Origin: Desulfovibrio sp.
GTDB lineage: Bacteria > Desulfobacterota > Desulfovibrionia > Desulfovibrionales > Desulfovibrionaceae
NCBI GenBank assembly: GCA_014804915.1
Contig: JAAUYW010000115.1
Coordinates: forward strand, 1-5,173
Direction: 5' to 3'
DNA: 5,173 bases
Shown here piece after piece: positions 1 through 5,173 of the stretch. Each line of letters starts with the position of its first letter. The first letter of the stretch is position 1. The translations under genes were made by a program, and so were the position numbers. The notes beneath the pieces are model-generated. The model searched no databases. It had not been told where the DNA came from and saw only the letters and a list, made by a program, of their open reading frames with translations.

Positions 1-3
1 CAT

Positions 4-33
4 TTGACTGGAGGCTGTCTGCCAGGTTAGTAT
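4..33 (+). promoter_or_regulatory. Candidate sigma70-type promoter of the toxin-antitoxin operon
   Basis: A -35-like TTGACT (4-9, five of six consensus bases) is followed after 18 bases by a -10-like TAGTAT (28-33, four of six). Transcription would start near base 40, which favours the antitoxin ATG at 51 over the one at 39. A short inverted repeat, CTGG (8-11) and CCAG (22-25), lies between the two boxes. It could be part of an operator, since such operons are usually repressed by their own antitoxin, but four base pairs is weak support. The call rests on motif matching by eye. Confidence 0.4.
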
Positions 34-50
34 GCCGCATGGATAATGAA

Positions 51-227
51 ATGAGCGTTACTATTTATGGGGTGCGTGAAAGCGACTATGATGCCTGGTT
101 CAAGGCCAAGGTGGAAGAGGGTCTTGAAGATGCGCGGCAGGGAAGATTTGCCTCCAGAGAAGAAGTGGAACGCAGGGCAAAGGCCCGTCGCCATTGGTTA
201 CTGCTGCAGATAGCAAAACAGAAATGA
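51..227 (+). CDS. Type II toxin-antitoxin system antitoxin (ParD/RelB-like, short)
   Basis: This small, charged protein of 58 residues is the likely antitoxin of the ParE-like toxin that follows. In such pairs the antitoxin binds and blocks the toxin in the cytoplasm and represses the shared operon. A short beta-like strand (SVTIYGV, residues 2-8) could be the DNA-binding or dimerisation strand. It is followed by a helix carrying YDAWFKAKVEEGLEDARQGR and then SREEVERRAKARR. The E-GL-DAR-G...S-EEV pattern is typical of the toxin-wrapping C-terminal part of many ParD/RelB-type antitoxins, and YDAWFKAKV recalls the 'stability determinant' antitoxin group. The stop overlaps the toxin start as ATGA, so the two are probably translationally coupled. 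An in-frame ATG at 39 would give 62 residues. I prefer 51 because GGA at 41-43 is well spaced for it and the predicted transcript starts near 40. The exact antitoxin family is uncertain. Confidence 0.75.
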   Translation: MSVTIYGVRESDYDAWFKAKVEEGLEDARQGRFASREEVERRAKARRHWLLLQIAKQK

Positions 228-508
228 AATCCGTATGGGTTGATTCAGCCCTCGACGATTTGGACTCGGCAATCATTTGGCTCAGTGATTATGATCTCAA
301 TGCTGCCTTGAAACTGGATGATGAGGTTGCGCAGCTTGTAAAATTACTTGAGCAGTTCCCTTTTTCTGGCAGGCCAGGCAGGGTCGATGGAACCAGAGAA
401 GCCATTGCAGGAAATTATGTGCTTGTGTACAGGGTAACTGAGGCTCAATTGGAAATTTTGCGCTTTATACACGGTGCCATGCAATATCCCCCTGATCCTT
501 CAGATTAG
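224..508 (+). CDS. ParE/RelE-superfamily toxin
   Basis: This 94-residue protein is the toxin of a type II pair. The family fold is a small beta-sheet with two N-terminal helices. ParE members poison DNA gyrase and RelE members cut mRNA on the ribosome, and sequence alone does not settle which applies here. Visible signatures in order are W5 and the ALDDLDSAI helix start (9-17), the second helix with NAALKLDDEV (26-35), FPFSGRPGR (45-53), GTRE (56-59), the strand YVLVYRV (65-71), and ILRFIHGAMQYP (78-89) with R80 and H83. The GRPGR...GTRE...VYRV...ILR-IHGA-Q-P series is what ParE-like toxins show, and the length is normal. The start at 224 lies inside the antitoxin stop (ATGA) with no clear Shine-Dalgarno, so translation probably depends on the antitoxin. 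A start at 194 would add ten unrelated residues and overlap the antitoxin heavily. Two sampled 60-base lines plus a third average about 47% GC. Confidence 0.88.
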   Translation: MKSVWVDSALDDLDSAIIWLSDYDLNAALKLDDEVAQLVKLLEQFPFSGRPGRVDGTREAIAGNYVLVYRVTEAQLEILRFIHGAMQYPPDPSD

Positions 509-559
509 CAATCCACGCAATTCAGCTGCCTGATAAGATAAGCGCAAAAAAACTTCTTC

Positions 560-588
560 TGGACTAATCGCCTGGAAAGTGGTAAAAA
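560..588 (+). promoter_or_regulatory. Candidate extended -10 promoter for carD, overlapping an imperfect palindrome
   Basis: TGGACT (560-565, four of six -35 bases) and TAAAAA (583-588, four of six -10 bases) are 17 bases apart. A TG dinucleotide at 580-581 sits in the extended -10 position. Transcription would begin near 595, about 54 bases before the carD ATG. An imperfect palindrome at 579-600 covers the -10 box. Together with the rest of the 140-base gap (509-648) this is the only regulatory signal I see before carD, and no terminator for the toxin gene is evident there. Confidence 0.35.
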
Positions 589-600
589 TTTTGTACCCAC
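579..600. repeat. Imperfect inverted repeat upstream of carD
   Basis: The left arm GTGGTAAAAA and the right arm TTTTGTACCCAC pair as GTGG with CCAC, TA with TA and AA with TT, with one bulged C (596) and one A/G mismatch (585/593). It is centred near 589. There is no T-run after it on the plus strand, so an intrinsic terminator is unlikely. An operator covering the carD -10 box or a leader structure is more plausible. Confidence 0.4.
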
Positions 601-648
601 AATTTGGCCTGCGCCCTGGGCGGGCCTTACCAGGACGGTTCAGCCACC

Positions 649-1161
649 ATGTTCGCATTAGAGATGCTTGTCGCATATCCAGCTCAAGGGGTAGGAAAAA
701 TCGAGGGTATTGATCGCAGGGAAGTGGGTGGCGTTGCCTGCGATTTCTATATTGTGCGCATTCTCGCAAACAACATCACCCTGATGGTGCCGGTGCAGAG
801 CGCGGCTGCGGCAGGCCTCAGGCAGCTTGTCTCCGTAAAAGCTGCGCGGCAGATCATGGACGACCTCTACGGCAGCCTGGAAGAGGCCGTATGCACTGGC
901 CAGAACTGGAATCGCAGGTTTCGCGAATATACCAGGCTTCTGAAAAGCCCGGATCTGCGCGAAGTGGCCAAGGTGCTGCGCGAGCTTTTGCTCATTGGCC
1001 GCAGCAAGGATCTCTCTTTTGGCGAGCGCAGATTGCTCGAGCAGGCCATGAATCTCGTAAGCGGCGAATTGTCCGAAGTGCTGGACACCTCCGAATCCGA
1101 TTTGCGCGAGGATCTGCTGGCCCGCTATGCCCCGCCAATGGCGGAGGCGGATGCAGGCTGA
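649..1161 (+). CDS. carD: CarD/CdnL-family transcriptional regulator
   Basis: This 170-residue protein belongs to the CarD/CdnL/TRCF family, which binds the RNA polymerase beta subunit and stabilises open promoter complexes. The N-terminal Tudor-like RNA polymerase interaction domain spans roughly residues 1-60, with the family signature AYPAQGVGKIEGI (9-21), IVRIL (35-39) and MVPV (46-49), then GLRQLVS (56-62). The helical C-terminal domain follows from about 63. NWNRRFREY (86-94) and SPDLREVAKVLREL (100-113), then LSFGERRLLEQA (122-133), closely match the mycobacterial CarD pattern, and W87 corresponds to the tryptophan that wedges into the upstream fork of the bubble. ATG 649 is chosen because family members begin within a few residues of this point. 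A TTG at 604 would add 15 residues with no family counterpart. The ribosome binding site is poor (AGGA at 632-635, 13 bases away). The gene is codirectional with rho 171 bases downstream. Confidence 0.9.
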   Translation: MFALEMLVAYPAQGVGKIEGIDRREVGGVACDFYIVRILANNITLMVPVQSAAAAGLRQLVSVKAARQIMDDLYGSLEEAVCTGQNWNRRFREYTRLLKSPDLREVAKVLRELLLIGRSKDLSFGERRLLEQAMNLVSGELSEVLDTSESDLREDLLARYAPPMAEADAG

Positions 1162-1172
1162 CTGCGCTTTTT
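1152..1172 (+). terminator. Weak candidate terminator after carD
   Basis: GCAG (1153-1156) and CTGC (1162-1165) can form a four-pair stem, extended by a U-G pair (1152/1166), with a five-base loop. T5 follows at 1168-1172. The stem overlaps the carD stop codon and is short, so termination would be partial at best and some read-through into rho is likely. A five-pair hairpin, CCGCC/GGCGG (1132-1144), lies just upstream inside carD. Confidence 0.25.
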
Positions 1173-1193
1173 CAGTTTCTGTCAATTTAATGC

Positions 1194-1220
1194 TTGCCTA
1201 AATCGAGCGGATTCTCTAAT
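1194..1220 (+). promoter_or_regulatory. Tentative rho promoter
   Basis: TCTAAT (1215-1220) matches five of six -10 bases. TTGCCT (1194-1199) matches four of six -35 bases, but the spacer is only 15. A start near 1227 would give a leader of about 105 bases. The short spacer makes this a weak call. No better sigma70 pair was found by eye in the 1162-1332 gap, so rho may partly depend on carD read-through. Confidence 0.22.
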
Positions 1221-1332
1221 TTGTAGCCGCCCCGTTTTTATTGTCCACGGAGCCTCCAGCCAGTTTATGCGTCAAATTTAAATACCGATTCTCAATTTAG
1301 GGTTTGTCTCTGTTCATTTTTTCTTCCAGACA

Positions 1333-2643
1333 ATGGATTCACGGAATATGCGTAAAAAGAAATCTGGCCCAGGCCTGCTCACTGATAGCGTATTAAGCCT
1401 TACTGATCTGAAAACCAGAAGCATGCAGGATTTAATGGATCTTGCCGAGCAGTATGAAATCGAAAACGCAAGCTCCATGCGCAAGGGCGAGCTTATCTTC
1501 GCACTGTTATCCGCATGCTCAATTCAGAATGGCGTGATAATAGGCGATGGCGTGCTCGAGATTTTGCCTGACGGCTTTGGATTTTTGCGCTCGCCGCTTT
1601 CAAGCTACATGCCAGGTCCGGATGACATTTACGTATCCCCTTCGCAAATCCGCAGGTTCTCCCTGCGCAAGGGAGACGTAGTTTCAGGCCAGATCCGGCC
1701 GCCAAAAGAGGGCGAACGCTATTTCGCTCTCCTGAAAGTAAACGAAATCGGCTTTGAGCCGCCGGAAAACGCGAAAAATCTCGTTCTTTTTGACAATCTC
1801 ACGCCTGTATATCCGGATTCGCAGCTCGTCATGGAAAATGGCGACAAGAATCTCTCCAACCGCGTAATTGACCTGATGGCGCCAATTGGCTGCGGCCAGC
1901 GCGGGCTGATTGTCGCGCCGCCGCGCACTGGCAAGACGATCCTGCTGCAGTCGCTTGCCAATGCAATCACTGCCAACAATCCTGACGTCTATCTGATCAT
2001 CCTGCTGATAGACGAGCGGCCCGAAGAAGTGACGGATATGGAGCGCACAGTCAAGCAGGCCGAGGTGATCAGCTCCACTTTTGACGAGCCGCCGCAGCGC
2101 CATGTCCAGGTTTGCGAAATGGTGCTGGAAAAAGCCAAGCGGCTTGTGGAGCGCAAGCGCGACGTCGTCATTCTGCTGGATTCAATCACGCGTCTTGGCC
2201 GCGCCTACAACGCTGTCACGCCTTCTTCCGGGCGCGTGCTCTCCGGCGGCCTGGACGCAAACGCGCTGCAGCGCCCAAAGCGCTTTTTTGGAGCTGCCAG
2301 AAATGTGGAAGAGGGCGGCAGCCTGACCATCATCGCCACCGCCCTGATTGATACGGGCTCGCGCATGGATGAAGTGATTTTCGAGGAGTTCAAGGGCACT
2401 GGCAACATGGAGATCTATCTGGATCGCCACCTTTCCGAAAAGCGCGTCTTTCCCGCCATTGACATCAACCGCACAGGCACGCGCAAGGAAGACCTGCTCC
2501 TGCCCGAGGATGTTCTCAACCGCGTCTGGATCTTGCGCAAGATCCTGGCTCCCATGGCCGCAATTGACAGCATGGAATTTCTGCTCGATAAAATGCGGCC
2601 ATTCAAGTCTAATGAGGAATTTCTCAGGGGCATGGGCAAATAG
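1333..2643 (+). CDS. rho: Transcription termination factor Rho
   Basis: This is the hexameric, ATP-driven RNA helicase that loads on unstructured C-rich RNA and releases RNA polymerase. The 436 residues cover the whole family. An N-terminal helical domain begins at LSLTDLK (21-27) and includes [11 protein letters not shown] (49-59). The cold-shock-like primary RNA site has [16 protein letters not shown] (71-86) and [13 protein letters not shown] (97-109). The RecA-like ATPase has Walker A APPRTGKT (195-202), the catalytic glutamate E228 in [11 protein letters not shown], and Walker [11 protein letters not shown] (278-287) ending at D283. The Q-loop region is around 292-312 ([15 protein letters not shown]), the R-loop GTG is at 355-357, and [14 protein letters not shown] (364-377) carries the arginine-finger region. 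E. coli Rho is 419 residues. The extra length is a basic N-terminal stretch of about 20 residues (RKKK at 7-10). ATG 1333 has no Shine-Dalgarno, and ATG 1348 is an alternative that would remove five residues. No key residue is missing. Confidence 0.98.
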   Translation: MDSRNMRKKKSGPGLLTDSVLSLTDLKTRSMQDLMDLAEQYEIENASSMRKGELIFALLSACSIQNGVIIGDGVLEILPDGFGFLRSPLSSYMPGPDDIYVSPSQIRRFSLRKGDVVSGQIRPPKEGERYFALLKVNEIGFEPPENAKNLVLFDNLTPVYPDSQLVMENGDKNLSNRVIDLMAPIGCGQRGLIVAPPRTGKTILLQSLANAITANNPDVYLIILLIDERPEEVTDMERTVKQAEVISSTFDEPPQRHVQVCEMVLEKAKRLVERKRDVVILLDSITRLGRAYNAVTPSSGRVLSGGLDANALQRPKRFFGAARNVEEGGSLTIIATALIDTGSRMDEVIFEEFKGTGNMEIYLDRHLSEKRVFPAIDINRTGTRKEDLLLPEDVLNRVWILRKILAPMAAIDSMEFLLDKMRPFKSNEEFLRGMGK

Positions 2644-2674
2644 CCGCAGAAAGCCCGATCCCGTTGAAAGCGAT

Positions 2675-2701
2675 CATCCTGGACGGCCAGCGCCCAGGAT
2701 G
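2675..2701. terminator. Hairpin between convergent rho and tpx (possible weak terminator)
   Basis: CATCCTGG (2675-2682) and CCAGGATG (2694-2701) form a perfect eight-pair stem with an 11-base loop, in the 81-base gap between the rho and tpx stop codons. Because it is palindromic it would fold in transcripts from either side. Neither strand has a T-run after it: GAATTTGG follows on plus and ATCGCTTTC on minus. It is therefore not a standard intrinsic terminator. It could protect 3' ends from exonucleases or assist Rho-dependent termination. Confidence 0.4.
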
Positions 2702-2724
2702 GAATTTGGCCTATGTCTGGCGAG

Positions 2725-3228
2725 CTAGAGCGCTTTCCTTATTGCCTCCAGCACTGGCGCGTAATCCGGCTGCTGCGTGATCTCCGGCACAAGCTGGCAA
2801 TAGGTCAGAATGCCATTTTTATCTATCACAAACACAGCGCGCGCCAGCAGTTTCAGCTCCTGAATCAGCACGCCGTAATGGCGGCCAAAATCGTGCTCCT
2901 TGTAGTCTGACAACGTTACGATATTCTTTATGCCGGCCGTGCCGCACCAGCGCGCCTGGGCAAAGGGCGTGTCGCAGCTGACAACCGCGATCCTGACCTG
3001 GTCGGACAGCTTGCTGGCCTCGTCATTGAAATGCCTGCCCTCAAGATCGCACACCGGCGTGTCTATGGATGGCACTGAAGCGAGCACCAGCACGTTGCCC
3101 AGATAGTCGCGCAGCCTTTTTTCGGAAAGGTCGGTCGCTGTAAGCGTGAAAGAGGGCGCCTGGGTATTCAGTACTGGCAGCTCGCCTTCCAGATGCAATG
3201 GCTTGCCTTCAAATGTAACTGTTCTCAC
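2725..3228 (-). CDS. tpx: Thiol peroxidase Tpx (atypical 2-Cys peroxiredoxin)
   Basis: Tpx reduces hydrogen peroxide and alkyl hydroperoxides in the cytoplasm (periplasm in some species), with electrons normally supplied by thioredoxin. The 167 residues match the E. coli length of 168. The peroxidatic cysteine is C60 in PSIDTPVC, with T57 of the TxxC motif. The resolving cysteine is C95 in FAQARWCG, and the conserved active-site arginine is R130 in ARAVFVID. Other family landmarks are VTFEGKP (4-10), FTLTATDL (27-34), LSDYKEHDFGRHYGV (106-120) and QLVPEIT-QPDY (145-156). Two further cysteines, C85 and C144, are present. The GTG start at 3228 is chosen because AAGGAG lies exactly six bases upstream and the protein then begins where Tpx proteins begin. 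A TTG at 3249 would add seven residues and swallow that ribosome binding site. The gene converges on rho and is separated from the permease upstream by an intrinsic terminator, so it is probably transcribed alone. Confidence 0.96.
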   Translation of the reverse strand: MRTVTFEGKPLHLEGELPVLNTQAPSFTLTATDLSEKRLRDYLGNVLVLASVPSIDTPVCDLEGRHFNDEASKLSDQVRIAVVSCDTPFAQARWCGTAGIKNIVTLSDYKEHDFGRHYGVLIQELKLLARAVFVIDKNGILTYCQLVPEITQQPDYAPVLEAIRKAL

Positions 3229-3234
3229 TGTTTG

Positions 3235-3240
3235 CTCCTT
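3235..3240 (-). promoter_or_regulatory. Ribosome binding site of tpx (decides the GTG start)
   Basis: On the minus strand AAGGAG is followed by a six-base spacer and GTG at 3228. This is an ideal Shine-Dalgarno arrangement and outweighs the in-frame TTG at 3249. Confidence 0.85.
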
Positions 3241-3297
3241 GGGCCTCAATTGGGAGGGAAAAAAGCGCCGGCCCTGGCAGGGGCAGGCTTTCGGGCA

Positions 3298-3326
3298 AGC
3301 ATTGCCCTGAACGCGGCCTTTGTCAA
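3298..3326 (-). promoter_or_regulatory. Candidate tpx promoter
   Basis: On the minus strand a perfect -35 TTGACA (3326 down to 3321) is followed after 17 bases by AATGCT (3303 down to 3298), which matches three of six -10 bases. The start would be near 3291, giving a leader of about 60 bases. The position, just after the permease terminator and before tpx, is right. The -10 is poor, so the promoter may be weak or need an activator. No binding site for a known peroxide regulator was recognised. Confidence 0.45.
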
Positions 3327-3349
3327 GCTGACATATCCGCGTATATTGG

Positions 3350-3376
3350 AAAAAAAAAGGGGGCCTTGCGGCCCCC
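3350..3376 (-). terminator. Intrinsic terminator of the lactate permease transcript
   Basis: Read on the minus strand, GGGGGCC (3376-3370) pairs perfectly with GGCCCCC (3365-3359) across a four-base GCAA loop. Nine T follow directly (3358-3350). It begins 23 bases after the permease stop codon. On the plus strand there is no T-run after the stem, so it acts only on leftward transcripts and isolates tpx from the permease. Confidence 0.95.
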
Positions 3377-3399
3377 GAACCGGCTGATCGGAGTTTATG

Positions 3400-5145
3400 C
3401 TAGAAAGTTCCGGTTGAAGCCACTCCGACGAGCATGGTGCAGATGATGCCCACAACTATGCCATAGAGCAGGAAAGGCCAGAAGGTCTTGCGCATCACTT
3501 CGCCTTCGCGGCCGGAGAGGCCGACGACTGCGCAGGCGGCCACGATATTGTGGATGCAGATCATGTTGCCCATTGCGCCGCCCACTGTCTGCGCGCCTTC
3601 AATGATGGTGCGCGGCAGGTCCAGCATTCCGGCCATGCCCCACTGGAATTCGGCGAACATGAGGTCTGAAATGGTTGCCGAGCCGGTGATGAAGGCGCCA
3701 AGACCGCCGACAAACGCGGCCAGGAAAGGCCAGATCTGGCCGGCGGCATTACCCACTGTGGTAGCCAGCGCCATTGGCATGGAGGGCAGGGTGGCTGCGA
3801 GCGTGGTCGGATCGCCAGTAACAGCGGCCAGAGCCGGGCCGTTGACTGCGGAGCCGCGGAAGATCGCCACAAGGGCCACTGCGAAGAAAAGGGCGATTGT
3901 GGGCGATTTCATTTTCGCGAAGCTGATGGACCAGGCTTCCTTGACTGCCTGGCTGCTCATCTTGTGCATTGGAATGGTCAGCAAGGCGACAAAAATGAAG
4001 AATGTGCCTGGCAGATAGAGATAGGTAATGCCTTCGCTGATGTCCTTGAAGCCGAGGATATTGGAATAGGTGATTTTCTGGGCGGTCATCCAGCCCTTGA
4101 TGCCGAGCTCCGGAATACGGGAAATGACGAGCAGGACGCAGATTATGACATAGGGCATCCAGGCCATAAGCTGGCTCATTCTCGCCTGGAACTTCGTATT
4201 GATAATCTTGCTGTCAGTTCCGGACCATTCGGCAGGCCATTTGGAAGGGTCGCCAAAGCCCCATTCATCCCTTGGCACGCAAATGCCCATTTTCGCGCCC
4301 CAGACGACAACGCCAAGGCCGATAAGGCCGCCGAGCATTGAGGGAAATTCCGGGCCAAGCGCCCAGGCGCAGAAGAAATAGGGAATCAGGAAGCAGGTGG
4401 CTGCGAAAATGCAGAATTTCCAGGCGCGCAGGCCGGGAGCCCAGGATCTTTCGGGTCCCCAGAAGCGGCTCATGAAGCCAAGCATGAAAATCATGATGAT
4501 GTAGGCCATGGGTCCATGCATCAGGGTAGCCCATTCGCCAGTTATTTTTGCAAAGCCGTCAAAACCGGCAAAGCCTATGGACTGTCCGGCAGAGGCAGCG
4601 GCTGCGGCCGCGGAGTCCACGTCGCTCTTGAGCAGGCCAAAGCCGACGAGAATCGGCGTGCCAACCGCGCCGAATGAAACTGGCACCGAGTTGAACACAA
4701 GGCAGACGACGGCTGCGGCCATTGCGGGAAAGCCAAGGCCGAGCAGCAGGGGCGCCGCAAGGGCGGCTGGCGTGCCGAAGCCGGCTGCCCCTTCAATGAA
4801 GGCAGCGAACAGGAAGCCGATTATGATTGCCTGCACGCGCTTGTCCGGGCTGACATTCTGCATTCCATACTGGATGGTTTCCATGCCGCCGCTTTTCTCA
4901 AGCGTGTAAAGAATCAGAATGGCGCCAAAAACGATAATCAGGACGCCGATGGCGATTATGACGCCCTGGATGGAAAGCGCGGCCAGGCGCAGGATGGGCA
5001 GATCCCAGCCATAGATGCCGGCCACAACGCAAGTGGCCCAGGCAAAGGGCATTGCGCGCGTCGCAGGCCAGCGCATGCCAACCATCAGCACAAGCGCCAC
5101 CACAATGGGAATAATTGCAAGCAATGCCAAAAAAGCGACCGACAT
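3400..5145 (-). CDS. lctP: L-lactate permease (LctP/LldP family)
   Basis: This 581-residue inner-membrane protein belongs to the lactate permease family (TC 2.A.14), which imports lactate and sometimes glycolate with protons. E. coli LldP has 551 residues. Hydrophobic stretches fill most of the chain, and by eye there are roughly 12-14 membrane segments. The main ones are near 3-22, 57-80, 104-120, 129-155, 209-226, 242-262, 269-283, 327-343, 372-391, 415-430, 472-490, 530-545 and 555-577. Family landmarks include [19 protein letters not shown] (118-136), [14 protein letters not shown] (152-165), [19 protein letters not shown] (480-498), and [20 protein letters not shown] (526-545) followed by [10 protein letters not shown] long polar loop (about 286-326) separates the halves. 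ATG 5145 has GGGAGG six bases upstream. The gene is last in its transcription unit, ending at a strong terminator. No lactate dehydrogenase gene is visible, although one could lie beyond 5173. Substrate is inferred from family membership. Confidence 0.95.
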   Translation of the reverse strand: MSVAFLALLAIIPIVVALVLMVGMRWPATRAMPFAWATCVVAGIYGWDLPILRLAALSIQGVIIAIGVLIIVFGAILILYTLEKSGGMETIQYGMQNVSPDKRVQAIIIGFLFAAFIEGAAGFGTPAALAAPLLLGLGFPAMAAAVVCLVFNSVPVSFGAVGTPILVGFGLLKSDVDSAAAAAASAGQSIGFAGFDGFAKITGEWATLMHGPMAYIIMIFMLGFMSRFWGPERSWAPGLRAWKFCIFAATCFLIPYFFCAWALGPEFPSMLGGLIGLGVVVWGAKMGICVPRDEWGFGDPSKWPAEWSGTDSKIINTKFQARMSQLMAWMPYVIICVLLVISRIPELGIKGWMTAQKITYSNILGFKDISEGITYLYLPGTFFIFVALLTIPMHKMSSQAVKEAWSISFAKMKSPTIALFFAVALVAIFRGSAVNGPALAAVTGDPTTLAATLPSMPMALATTVGNAAGQIWPFLAAFVGGLGAFITGSATISDLMFAEFQWGMAGMLDLPRTIIEGAQTVGGAMGNMICIHNIVAACAVVGLSGREGEVMRKTFWPFLLYGIVVGIICTMLVGVASTGTF

Positions 5146-5151
5146 CTAAAA

Positions 5152-5157
5152 CCTCCC
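5152..5157 (-). promoter_or_regulatory. Ribosome binding site of the lactate permease gene
   Basis: On the minus strand GGGAGG is followed by six bases (TTTTAG) and ATG at 5145, which fixes the start. The promoter is not visible because only 28 bases lie upstream within the window. Confidence 0.85.
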
Positions 5158-5173
5158 GAACCTTTTTTGGCGG

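Noticed and set aside
604..648. TTG start extending CarD by 15 residues
   Set aside because: The added residues have no counterpart in the family, and there is no ribosome binding site before the TTG.
500..769. Minus-strand open frame across the toxin-carD gap
   Set aside because: It overlaps the start of carD, has no recognisable domain and no convincing ribosome binding site.
658..1185. Minus-strand open frame of 175 codons opposite carD
   Set aside because: It lies antisense to a clear CarD-family gene, has no recognisable domain and shows the composition expected of a reverse-frame shadow.
1207..1239. GCGG/CCGC pairing followed by T5 in the rho leader as an attenuator
   Set aside because: Only four pairs with a 16-base loop and four bases between stem and T-run, which is too weak to call a terminator.
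3229..3249. TTG start extending Tpx by seven residues
   Set aside because: It would place the perfect AAGGAG inside the coding region. The GTG at 3228 fits both the ribosome binding site and family length.
3488..4018. Plus-strand open frame of 176 codons opposite the permease
   Set aside because: It is antisense to a conserved membrane protein. Its Pro/Ala/Arg-rich low-complexity product is typical of the reverse complement of hydrophobic codons.
4508..4909. Plus-strand open frame of 133 codons opposite the permease
   Set aside because: Same reason: a compositional shadow rich in Ala and Pro with no domain.
1..5173. tRNA, rRNA, CRISPR array, insertion sequence, phage gene or attachment site
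   Set aside because: None was seen. No cloverleaf, regularly spaced repeats, transposase or integrase motifs or long terminal inverted repeats were found on either strand by eye.

Overview
The window looks like ordinary chromosomal DNA of a Gram-negative bacterium with mid-range GC. My best guess is a sulfate-reducing relative of Desulfovibrio (Desulfobacterota). That guess rests on a CarD-family regulator directly upstream of rho, an arrangement I recall from Desulfovibrio genomes, together with a 2-Cys thiol peroxidase and an LctP-type lactate permease. No sequence search was run, so the taxonomic call is tentative.

Layout, left to right. (1) 4-508, plus strand: a compact two-gene type II toxin-antitoxin module, a short antitoxin overlapping a ParE/RelE-superfamily toxin by 4 bases (ATGA). 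A plausible sigma70-type promoter lies at the window's left edge. Sampled lines of the toxin gene are about 47% GC, against about 58% in carD, which suggests later acquisition. (2) 649-1161, plus: a CarD/CdnL-like RNA-polymerase-binding regulator with its own candidate promoter, which overlaps an imperfect palindrome. (3) 1333-2643, plus: the transcription termination factor Rho, complete, after a 171-base AT-rich leader that has a pyrimidine tract where a Shine-Dalgarno would be expected. (4) 2725-3228, minus: thiol peroxidase Tpx, convergent with rho, starting at a GTG with a perfect AAGGAG. (5) 3350-3376, minus: a textbook intrinsic terminator. (6) 3400-5145, minus: a complete L-lactate permease with a good ribosome binding site, ending its transcription unit at that terminator.

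Functionally, carD and rho put an initiation-stage and a termination-stage regulator of RNA polymerase side by side. tpx and the lactate permease are separate transcription units for peroxide defence and carbon or electron-donor uptake. No RNA gene, insertion sequence, CRISPR array or phage gene is visible, and no gap between genes exceeds 300 bases. I see no convincing undescribed multi-gene system. The points most worth a second look are the toxin-antitoxin module beside the carD-rho pair, the palindrome over the carD promoter, the unusual rho leader, and the hairpin in the tpx leader.
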